A stretch of 64,000 nucleotides of DNA from Dermatophagoides farinae (Eukaryota; Arthropoda; Arachnida; Sarcoptiformes; Pyroglyphidae), in assembly GCF_024713945.1 (NCBI RefSeq), contig NW_027461514.1:248001-312000 (forward strand), given 5' to 3'. The notes beneath the pieces are model-generated. The model had not been told where the DNA came from and ran no database searches. It worked only from the letters and a program-made list of their open reading frames with translations. Shown here piece after piece: positions 28,077 through 35,992 of this stretch; position 1 is the stretch's first letter; each line of letters starts with the position of its first letter. Position numbers and translations under genes: made by a program.

Positions 28077-29576
28077 ATGTTTCACATTAAAAATAACGTA
28101 GAATTCGGTCGTGGAATTTATTCTAGTGGCGAATGTACAAGTGGAAAAACTATTTTCAAGGAAAAAGCTTGTCTAGATGCCATTTCTCCTGAGTGCTTAC
28201 CTTATGTTTGCAGTTTTTGTTTGAAAGTGAACTTTGAAAGCGGTTTTGTAATAAAATGCCAGCTGTGTAAATTAACGTTTTACTGTAGTAGTGACTGTCA
28301 AAAAGCCGATAATGGTCGACATCAAAACAAAATGTGTAGTTTACTACTTTATTACCAAAAAAATAACTCGATTGAAGAAACTTACATTGGATTTGGATTT
28401 CTGTTAATTGATTTATTTTCTTGGAAAAATTTTTCACGCGTCGACGTAAAACTTGATCAAGAGAATTTTCTAAAAGGCATAGTCGATAGCACTAAAGAAA
28501 ACTTCAGTGTAAATGGACTAAATTTTCTTGAATCTAAATCTGAAAAAATTGATGTAATCAAATACACTAATTACATTGAGTATTTAAAAACTTTGTTAAA
28601 TGTGGACGAAAAAATAATAATTTTTTTATTCGGGGTTTTTCAGAACAACTGTTTTGCTTGTACAAACGATTATGGAAAAGTTTTTAGTATAGGATGTTTC
28701 ATACGCCAGTCATTGTTTAATCATGCTTGTGATTACAACTGTCTACCCATTTTTAGTTCTGTATATGACAAAGTAAAAAAACGTTACGTTGTGTACTCAA
28801 AAATAAGATCAATTCAAAAAATTGAGGCTAAACAGCAATGCTTTATTCCTTACATAGACATTTTTAAAACACCCGAACAAAGAAATGATATATTGGAGAA
28901 GGAATATGGTTTTCGCTGCAACTGTAAATTATGTGATAATTATCAATATCCAGTTTTAAGCTTGAAAGTTTACTTATCACATTTCGTTGTAACGAAAAAT
29001 ATGGAGGATCGTTTAGAAAATGAAATAGAGTTATTTGCTGACGGACAAAAAGGTTTAAATTTAGATATAAATCGCGTTCCTCTTGAAAAAAGCAAAAACG
29101 CAATTTTCATATATGAAATGCTTCAGCGTTCAAGAAATTCTTCTACAACATCTCTTTCACATTTACTAAAACGCAAATTAGAAGAGTTAGCTGTTTTGAA
29201 AAAATTGCTTCATCCACTTAACAACCTCATTTATTCTTATTTAAACGATTGTTTCCAAATTTGCGAAGAACTAAAATTCACTACGCTCAGTTTGTCTATA
29301 CTAGAAGAAATAATTTTCATTTTAAATAGTGTGTTATATCCAAAAAAAGAATATCTCGTTAACTTACTGTTGCTGGTAACATATTATAGGGTGTGGAGCG
29401 AAACTGTTTTTTTCGAACCTGAGTTTGAATGTTTAATAATTGATCTTTATAGCACAGTGTTTGGCGCTGACAGAGAAATTTACAAAAATATGCAACTTGA
29501 TATCAAACAATGCAAAGAAACGTGTGAAAAAAAAAAGAACGACTTACGGTTTACGCCCAATGTAGATAGGAACTAA
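28077..29576 (+). CDS. SET and MYND domain protein (SMYD family, 499 aa)
   Basis: SMYD proteins are lysine methyltransferases of histones and cytosolic proteins. The split-SET start (VEFGRGIYSSGECTSGKTIF) is interrupted by a MYND zinc finger with Cys45, 48, 61, 64, 70, 74, His82 and Cys87 (CSFC ... CQLC ... FYCSSDCQ). The SET core carries SLFNHACDYNC, corresponding to the catalytic NHSCxPN motif, and FIPYIDIF. A post-SET cluster, FRCNCKLCDN, follows. The C-terminal 200 residues are helical and TPR-like, as in SMYD1-5. In the NHxCxxN motif the proline is replaced by Tyr and the second half is shifted, so activity is uncertain. The start is the ATG at 28077. Its last 26 bp overlap a convergent gene. 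Confidence 0.88.
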   Translation: MFHIKNNVEFGRGIYSSGECTSGKTIFKEKACLDAISPECLPYVCSFCLKVNFESGFVIKCQLCKLTFYCSSDCQKADNGRHQNKMCSLLLYYQKNNSIEETYIGFGFLLIDLFSWKNFSRVDVKLDQENFLKGIVDSTKENFSVNGLNFLESKSEKIDVIKYTNYIEYLKTLLNVDEKIIIFLFGVFQNNCFACTNDYGKVFSIGCFIRQSLFNHACDYNCLPIFSSVYDKVKKRYVVYSKIRSIQKIEAKQQCFIPYIDIFKTPEQRNDILEKEYGFRCNCKLCDNYQYPVLSLKVYLSHFVVTKNMEDRLENEIELFADGQKGLNLDINRVPLEKSKNAIFIYEMLQRSRNSSTTSLSHLLKRKLEELAVLKKLLHPLNNLIYSYLNDCFQICEELKFTTLSLSILEEIIFILNSVLYPKKEYLVNLLLLVTYYRVWSETVFFEPEFECLIIDLYSTVFGADREIYKNMQLDIKQCKETCEKKKNDLRFTPNVDRN

Positions 29577-29982
29577 AAAAATATTCCAAGTTTTTTTTCT
29601 TACCTTTTTTAATGAAAATTCGTTTATAAAGTTTAGGAACTTTTTTGTAATCTGTTTTTTGTAACTTTTGGATTTTAATATTGTCAGTGTAAGTCAAATT
29701 CAGATCAGTTTCTATTTTGACAACTTCAGGTAATTTTTGAGATAAAGCAGAATGAAATACAATTTTCCAAATGTTGTTATTTTTTTTTGATTTCAAGCAT
29801 ATGCAGTAAAGTCCTTCCTCATCTCGAGGTATTTCGTATGCTTCTTCTAAATGAAGAACATTTGCGTTGTATTCCTAGCAAAATGAAAAATAATTCCTAC
29901 TTACATTTAAGTGAATCTCTTTTTCAGGGGCTTGCTTAGCCTTAATGCTTACTGACATTTCAGATTTCGCTGAGTTATCCAT
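29551..29982 (-). CDS. Hypothetical protein, two exons (133 aa), overlapping SMYD 3' end
   Basis: Exon 1 (29982-29905, 26 codons, MDNSAKSEMSVSIKAKQAPE) joins exon 2 (29874-29551) across a 30-nt GTAAGT...CTAG intron (29875-29904, phase 0). The product has a beta-rich middle (GLYCICLKSKKNNNIWKIVFHS) and a lysine-rich C-terminus (YKKVPKLYKRIFIKKGKKKN). It may be a small nuclear or nucleic-acid-binding protein; no family was recognised. Its coding end overlaps the last 26 bp of the convergent SMYD gene. Because the intron gives a clean frame and an ATG, I consider it real. Confidence 0.72.
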
Positions 29983-30189
29983 GCTGTTATTATTTCTATC
30001 TTTTCAAATTATAATAAGTTTGCATGCACATACATTATGTAAAACCAAAAAACTAATTCAATTTTAAATGTCGATTTTTCAGTGTCATGAAATCAGAAGA
30101 CTGATCTATTTAATTATGTAATTTAATCAAAAAAATTTTTGAATATTTATCTGGTTTAATTATTCACATTTCATTTTGTGACAAACAGT

Positions 30190-30756
30190 ATGAGTATTTC
30201 TAACTATCATAACAAATCACTGTCTAATAAGCACAATGCTAAAAGATATGAAATTTCAGACGAACAGAAACAAGAACTTAAAGAAGGTAAGTCAAGTAAC
30301 AAACGATTTCTAGCTTTTGATCTATTTGATTCTAACAAATCCGGGAAAATCGATTTTCACGAATTTAAAACAATTTTAAAAGCGTTAGGTTTTGATGTAA
30401 TGAAACAGAATCTATCAGATATCATGAAAACGTATGACAGTAGTAATGCTGGATACTTATCGTTCAACGACTACATGAAAATTATGACAGAAAAAATAGC
30501 AGCACGTGATCCTTTAGAAGAAATTAAACTCGCTTTTAAGCTGTTTGACGAAGATAACAGTGGATTCATCACTAAAGAAAAATTAAAACGTGTGGCAATT
30601 CATTTAGGAGAAGATTTGAACGATGAAGAGCTCAAAAGCATGATTGACGAGTTCGATCGAAACTGTGATGGTATGAGTAAGTTATAAGTACATAAAACTC
30701 TAATAGTTGATGCCCAAGAATTTATTGCAATAATGAACCAAGCGGCGCTTTTTTAA
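30190..30756 (+). CDS. CETN: Centrin (169 aa, three exons)
   Basis: Centrin is the EF-hand protein of centrioles, basal bodies and contractile fibres. Exons 30190-30286, 30314-30676 and 30707-30756 flank introns of 27 nt (30287-30313) and 30 nt (30677-30706), both phase 1 and GTAAGT...TAG. Splicing the first restores the family phrase QELKEAFDLFDSNKSGK. Splicing the second restores the end DGMIDAQEFIAIMNQAALF, which the unspliced frame loses. Four EF-hands: loops starting DSNKSGKIDFHE, DSSNAGYLSFND, DEDNSGFITKEK and DRNCDGMIDAQE. Loops 1 and 4 keep the final Glu; loop 3 ends in Lys and loop 2 in Asp, so two sites probably bind Ca2+ well. The first intron is 27 nt with no stop, so its retention would insert nine residues. 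Confidence 0.93.
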
Positions 30757-30767
30757 ACGTTTTTAAA

Positions 30768-31877
30768 TTAATTTAAACCAAATCTCTCCCATACACTATC
30801 GCCAAATTCTTCGTAAGTTTTCTTCGTAATGGAAAGTTCTTTAAAATGTTCGATGCATCCTACTAAACTAGCGCCTTTCCATACCGCGTTTTCTCTTGTC
30901 AAAAATCGCCAACCTTTAGGCAAGACTTTTTTTTCTTGTTGAATTTTTTTCTGCCAAAAGTTATGATTCATAAAAGGTAAGGAATCAAAAAGCTGAGCCG
31001 GCAAAGCTTCCGCAATGGAATTTTCAACGTAAGGAATAATCATTTCCGCGAATTCACCAAAACTTACTACAGTACTCATCATTTCTTGCGACCGAAAAGA
31101 CTTCGCGTTTTTAATCGAATTTTTGAAACACTCAATGATCGAATTAGGTTTAGAAGTATCGCAAAAAAGATCGAAAAAAACATTATTAATAAGCTTTTGT
31201 TCGTCAGGCAATACATCGTTGTTTTTAAATGCATTTAAAAAATTTTCCTTGTAAAATAATTGCAACAAGGAAGGATGAATGTTCTTTGTGTCGAAAGAAA
31301 GTTTTTTAATTCTTTCAAATTGTTGTACGACAGACTCAGATGTTAATGCTGCTATTAGATCGCGGCCCGTTCGATCATGAGGAGATAAACATTCTGCCAT
31401 GCGGCAACCTTGTTTTACAATTCCCGTATTGCAAAATAAACTTGAAAGTCTGAAAGACACAGCTGAAGTGCGAGCACAAGCATAAGTTGCAAGCACTGAA
31501 TCGCACTGTGGTAAAATATCTTCTCCGTTTAGTTGGTAAAAAAATAATTCGGTAAACCTGTCTCGAAGAGCGTTTATTTTCGTGTCCGGGAGAGCCAATA
31601 CAATTGAAGTGTCAAGTGGTTGTTGCATAGAAAACAACATTGATTCTAATATATCCGTGTCTATTGTAATATCATTTCCGTTAAAATTGTATAAATCTTC
31701 GACTTTAGAATCATATATAATCTGAATAGGTTTTTTTATAGGAAACAATGTATCGTGATTACTAGATTCGAATTTTAATGTTGAAACTGCACTTGAACAT
31801 TCATAAGATTCTGAAGGAGCTACATTTCCACAGATTCCTACGTTAAAACTACTAGTAATCTCCAATGCAGTTACCAT
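30768..31877 (-). CDS. Divergent actin-related protein (369 aa)
   Basis: Length and C-terminal sequence match the actin/Arp fold. WKGASLVGCIEHFKELSITKKTYEEFGDSVWERFG corresponds to the actin segment around WIGGSILASL...F..MWI.K.EY.E.G (given here as aligned positions, about 330-369). FGEFAEMIIPYVENSI and an HDRTGRDLIAAL segment fit the central subdomains. The N-terminal phosphate loops of actin (DNGSG and the second DxG loop) are not recognisable, so nucleotide binding may be lost. Several nuclear Arps (Arp4/BAF53, Arp6, Arp8) have such losses; I cannot assign a subclass. It is convergent with centrin, 11 bp between stops. Confidence 0.7.
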   Translation of the reverse strand: MVTALEITSSFNVGICGNVAPSESYECSSAVSTLKFESSNHDTLFPIKKPIQIIYDSKVEDLYNFNGNDITIDTDILESMLFSMQQPLDTSIVLALPDTKINALRDRFTELFFYQLNGEDILPQCDSVLATYACARTSAVSFRLSSLFCNTGIVKQGCRMAECLSPHDRTGRDLIAALTSESVVQQFERIKKLSFDTKNIHPSLLQLFYKENFLNAFKNNDVLPDEQKLINNVFFDLFCDTSKPNSIIECFKNSIKNAKSFRSQEMMSTVVSFGEFAEMIIPYVENSIAEALPAQLFDSLPFMNHNFWQKKIQQEKKVLPKGWRFLTRENAVWKGASLVGCIEHFKELSITKKTYEEFGDSVWERFGLN

Positions 31878-31929
31878 GCTTATAAAACTAATTCAAGATA
31901 TTTAAAATTATTGATTCAAGCAATTAAAA

Positions 31930-32067
31930 TCATATGATTACCGTTTTAGGCCAATATTGCACTAATCCCAATATAAAGCAAAAAAAAATAAAAAAATATT
32001 TCCTTCTAAACTCAGCTTCTTCCAGAGTTTTAAATATTCTACTTACTTTTTTGATAAGTGGCTGCAT
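31930..32067 (-). CDS. Small single-pass membrane protein (45 aa)
   Basis: A 46-codon frame from ATG (32065-32067) to TGA (31930-31932) encodes a basic/amphipathic N-terminus (MQPLIKKVSRIFKTLEEAEF), then RRKY and one strongly hydrophobic helix (FFIFFCFILGLVQYW), then PKTVII. This layout is typical of tail-anchored or small subunits of ER or mitochondrial membrane complexes; a distant echo of Sec61-gamma was considered but not convincing. It fits between the Arp start (31877) and the Pumilio-like start (32092), leaving 24 bp between divergent ATGs. A GTAAGT occurs inside, but removing the 41 nt to the next AG is not needed to keep the frame open. Confidence 0.55.
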   Translation of the reverse strand: MQPLIKKVSRIFKTLEEAEFRRKYFFIFFCFILGLVQYWPKTVII

Positions 32068-32091
32068 ATTTAAAACTAGCAACTTTTACTA

Positions 32092-33831
32092 ATGTATGAC
32101 ACTAAAAAAAGAAAATACAGTTTTAATACTGTAAATGACGTATTGGAAGAAAAGAAAATTTGTCATAATGTTTTTAATGGAAACGAAGCTAAATTTTGTG
32201 GTAAGCTTGCTGATCTTGAAAAATATAAAAAATACTTTTCTGATATCAAAACGCTATTCAACGAGGATTTAGAATCTAATTTAATTGTCTATTCCATTGT
32301 AAGGTTGGCATCAAAAATAGTTCTGAATGAAAAATTCTCAACTATAGTTCTCGAGCAAACATGCAGCAAAAACATTGAAAACCTAATCAAAACTTTTTTA
32401 GATATAATTCGAATGCGCTGTAACGTAAAACGAATTTCTTCACCTCTCAAATCAGAGAAAACGGATGAAGAACTAATTTGTTCTATTTTAGATATAATCA
32501 ACTATTGTGTCGTTAGCATTACACCAGACATTGCTTATATTACAACTAATATATATGCAAGTCATACTGTAGAATTGCTCATCAAAACATTAATTAGTGT
32601 TTTGTTAGACGGTGAGCTAGAAAATTTTTCTGGCAAAGATGAAGTAAAACGTTATAAAAAGCTTTTTACAGAACATTTAAGTTCTATACTGCAGCAATTA
32701 ATACCAAACAATATGAATGTTTTAATCTGTTTTATATCTCATCGTTATCAATCGTTCGTAATCCGGACTCTGATAACTGAATGTGCAAACAATTACGAAC
32801 ATCCCAATTTGAAGGAAATCAATCAATCTCTTCATAAATTTGAAAACGAGTTTTTGGATTGTATTCATAAGACTGAATTGGATCGTTTATGTGAAGATAC
32901 GCGGGCTTCGGCCACTTTACAAGCTTTATTTTATCATACCAAATTTGACGTATCACTTTCAAGCCGAATGTATGAAATGCTCGTCGTTAAAAACGATGGA
33001 CACGTTTGTATCGATTGGTATGTGACTTCTGATAAAGATGAAAAAAAAAACTTCATGCTCAATTTTGTAATCGCAAATTATTTTACTGATGACGACCGCT
33101 ATTATGTTTTGCACAATTACTATTTAATTTTGGAGGATTCTGAATTTGCCATCAATAAAATATTGGGCGTCGAACGATCTGTTCAGATATATTGTTTTAA
33201 AACTTTAATCTCTCATCTGAATTTGAGTAAGAAAAGTTTAAACGCGTTGCTAGACGCGCTCAATTTCAAATTAATAATTTTATCCTACCGATCTTTTTTT
33301 GCAAGTCTACTGGAACAAACGTACATAAAGTCTAAAGCTTTAGGAAAATTGTTTATTAAAAAGATTATGGATGCACTTTCATCCATTTGCGAAATTGATA
33401 AACCCAATATTCAAATATTTTCGAAATATAAATTGAAAAAGTCCGAAAAAGTATCTACTATATTTATAGAAATGCTTATTAACATACTTAAAACGCTCAA
33501 CTCTCGAAAATATTTTTACGATGACTTGTTTGACCAAATTGTTTTATTTTTTAATGAATTATCAGAAGATGACTTGAACAATCCAAAAGTAGTAAAGTTA
33601 TTGGAAATTGCAAACCATTCTCCAGATGACGAATTAAACCAAGCAATAAATCTAATTGTTCTCCAAAACTTGAAAAAACTGTGCTTTGATTCCAAAGGAT
33701 CTTATTTGGTTAGTTCAATTTATGTAAAACTGAATGACAAATTAAAAAAAAAATATTTGGAAAAAATTAGGCCTTTCACTACTGAATTAAAAAATAAAAA
33801 TATTTCCCTATATAAAATTATCTTTGGCTGA
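32092..33831 (+). CDS. Pumilio-repeat-like protein, possibly NOP9 (579 aa)
   Basis: The protein is all-helical with repeats of Puf type. Examples are IYASHTVELLIKTLISVLLDG, LCEDTRASATLQALFYH and, at the C-terminus, FDSKGSYLVSSIYVKLNDKLKKKYLEKIRPFTTEL. The second resembles the NOP9 phrase around LCEDPRGSHLLE. NOP9 is a nucleolar Puf-like protein of 40S biogenesis that binds ITS1/20S pre-rRNA. The total length (yeast NOP9 666 aa) and spread-out degenerate repeats fit NOP9 better than PUM/Puf mRNA-binding proteins, whose repeats are regular and C-terminal. Repeat residues are weak, so the family is tentative. Confidence 0.55.
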   Translation: MYDTKKRKYSFNTVNDVLEEKKICHNVFNGNEAKFCGKLADLEKYKKYFSDIKTLFNEDLESNLIVYSIVRLASKIVLNEKFSTIVLEQTCSKNIENLIKTFLDIIRMRCNVKRISSPLKSEKTDEELICSILDIINYCVVSITPDIAYITTNIYASHTVELLIKTLISVLLDGELENFSGKDEVKRYKKLFTEHLSSILQQLIPNNMNVLICFISHRYQSFVIRTLITECANNYEHPNLKEINQSLHKFENEFLDCIHKTELDRLCEDTRASATLQALFYHTKFDVSLSSRMYEMLVVKNDGHVCIDWYVTSDKDEKKNFMLNFVIANYFTDDDRYYVLHNYYLILEDSEFAINKILGVERSVQIYCFKTLISHLNLSKKSLNALLDALNFKLIILSYRSFFASLLEQTYIKSKALGKLFIKKIMDALSSICEIDKPNIQIFSKYKLKKSEKVSTIFIEMLINILKTLNSRKYFYDDLFDQIVLFFNELSEDDLNNPKVVKLLEIANHSPDDELNQAINLIVLQNLKKLCFDSKGSYLVSSIYVKLNDKLKKKYLEKIRPFTTELKNKNISLYKIIFG

Positions 33832-33896
33832 AATTGAGATATCTATTTCACTAGAAGAAACGAGAAATAGTTTCTTTTACAAAATAAATTTTTAAT

Positions 33897-35795
33897 ATGC
33901 CTACTATTATTGTAGATTCGGTTGAACTCCACAAAACTTTTTATAACAAAATTTATTTTGAACCATATGAAGTTGAGAATTTTATTGAATTCGTAAATAC
34001 CATTACTGATGAATATGGATTAGAGTACGATGGTATTGACACAAATAGCGAAAAATGCAAATTGAGGATTGAAGTCCCAGCAAATAGGTACGATCTTTTG
34101 ACGCTCGAAGGCTTGGCTGACTCATTATTACGTTTTAAAAGCAAAGATTGCCAAAAATTTTACGAACCTCTCGCTGCAAGTGATATTTATACTGATCTAC
34201 GAGTGACTAAAAACACGTTAGCAATACGTCCTTATTGTATTGCAGCTGTCTTTAAAAATGTATTGATGGATGAACAAGCAATGGCTTCGTTTATTTCTTT
34301 GCAAGATAAATTACATCAAAACATTGGAAGAAATCGAAAATTAGTAGCTATAGGTACGCACGATCTTGACAAATTAACACCCCCGTTCAGATATGACGCG
34401 TTACCTAAAGATCGTGGATTTCAATTTGTGCCTTTGAATTATTCTAAATTAGTCGATGGGAATGGAATGATGGAACTTTTAAAAGATTCTTACTTAAAAC
34501 CCTATCTTTCCTTGATATCTAATTTTGAAGATTTTCCATGTATTCTTGATGCAAACAACAATATTTGTTCTATTCCCCCAATAATTAACGCTGACTTTTG
34601 TAAGATTACTTCGAACACAAAAAATATTTTTGTTGAAATAACCGGGATTGATTTTGTCAAAATGGAAATCGTGTTAGATATCATTGTTCACTTCATGTCG
34701 CTAATATCAAATAATTCATCGCCCGTACACAAAGTCATGATTGCGTACGATGAAGATCACTCTGGTGTATTTTCAATGGCTTCTAGAGAAACATATAAAA
34801 CGTTAATAACCCCTAGGTTGTTATTAAATAAAATTTCTTTCAACATTAATTATTGCAAGCAGATTTTAGGAGATTTACCTATTGATTATGATATAATTAC
34901 TGATAAATTACTACCAATGATGGGATTGAGAATTGTCGACAAAGCAGATGAAAACTACATCGTTGAATGTCCTATTTACCGTAAAGACATATTACATGCT
35001 TGTGATATCTGTGAAGACATCGCTATTGCTTATGGATTTAACAATTTCAAGTTTAAATTTGAAAAAATCGCGTTTGTACAAGATTTAACTAGTGTGTGCG
35101 AACGAATCAGAAGACTTATTACTTGTGCTCAATACAAAGAATGTTTGTCATTTGGATTAGTTAGTTTGAAAGACCTATTTGAAAATTTAAACAGAAGTAA
35201 AAAAAAAATCGATTTCAGTTCGCAAAACTATGAAATAAATCAATATTATGATTATTTAGAACCCGTTGAACTGGAAAGTCCCAAAAACATTACTTTTGAA
35301 GTAGTCAGAACTTCCTTGATACCTGGGGTTCTTCATACATTGTCTTCAAACCAAGCAGCTGCATTGCCTTTGAAAATATTCGAAATCGGTGATGTCAGTT
35401 TTATCGTGAAAAATTCCGATGTTAAATCTCGCCACGCCACCAATCTTTGTGCTTTATTTGCTAATAATACTCAAAGCGGTTTTGAAATCACTCACGGATT
35501 GTTGGATTATCTCTTGAAATCGTTGGGGTATACATTTTTATATTCTGAAAAATCTAAAAATAAATATCCCCAATACTGGCTTGAACCGTGCAGCAATTCT
35601 ATCTTTATTGATAAAAGATCTGTAAAAATTATTTTAAAACATGAATCAAATGAACAAAGAGTTTTAGGAATAATGGGTGTAGTACATCCATCTGTTTTGG
35701 AATGCTTTAACATACCGTTTCCATGTTCCTTGTTCGAAATTTCAATCGACGTATTGCTTGAGTTCCTAAAAAAATTTCAAATTCACTTGGTATAA
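33897..35795 (+). CDS. FARSB: Phenylalanyl-tRNA synthetase beta subunit, cytosolic
   Basis: The beta subunit pairs with the catalytic alpha subunit (alpha2beta2) to charge tRNA-Phe. The 632-aa product starts MPTIIVDSVELHK. It has the archaeal/eukaryotic-type markers YGLEYDGIDT, LRIEVPANRYDLLTLEGLADSLLR, and a B3/4 editing-domain segment (IGTHDLDKLTPPFRYDALP). Next come RKDILHACDICEDIAIAYGFNNF (B5 region) and the catalytic-like domain VELESPKNITFEVVRTSLIPG. The end reads LGIMGVVHPSVLECFNIPFPCSLFEI. Length is near the family's (human 589). Intronless, 65 bp downstream of the Pumilio-like gene on the same strand. Confidence 0.95.
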   Translation: MPTIIVDSVELHKTFYNKIYFEPYEVENFIEFVNTITDEYGLEYDGIDTNSEKCKLRIEVPANRYDLLTLEGLADSLLRFKSKDCQKFYEPLAASDIYTDLRVTKNTLAIRPYCIAAVFKNVLMDEQAMASFISLQDKLHQNIGRNRKLVAIGTHDLDKLTPPFRYDALPKDRGFQFVPLNYSKLVDGNGMMELLKDSYLKPYLSLISNFEDFPCILDANNNICSIPPIINADFCKITSNTKNIFVEITGIDFVKMEIVLDIIVHFMSLISNNSSPVHKVMIAYDEDHSGVFSMASRETYKTLITPRLLLNKISFNINYCKQILGDLPIDYDIITDKLLPMMGLRIVDKADENYIVECPIYRKDILHACDICEDIAIAYGFNNFKFKFEKIAFVQDLTSVCERIRRLITCAQYKECLSFGLVSLKDLFENLNRSKKKIDFSSQNYEINQYYDYLEPVELESPKNITFEVVRTSLIPGVLHTLSSNQAAALPLKIFEIGDVSFIVKNSDVKSRHATNLCALFANNTQSGFEITHGLLDYLLKSLGYTFLYSEKSKNKYPQYWLEPCSNSIFIDKRSVKIILKHESNEQRVLGIMGVVHPSVLECFNIPFPCSLFEISIDVLLEFLKKFQIHLV

Positions 35796-35992
35796 AATAA
35801 TTTTACCCATGTATTGATTTTTATAGCTGCGTTATAAATAAATATAAACCTTATATGAGTTTTAAGTACATAATATTAATGCGTAATTAGTTATGCTAAG
35901 TAGGTAATATTAGCGCAGATTTAAGTAACAAAAATAACTAATTACAATATTTTATGAACGAGTACAAAAAATAAGTAGAGATATCAAGCAAA

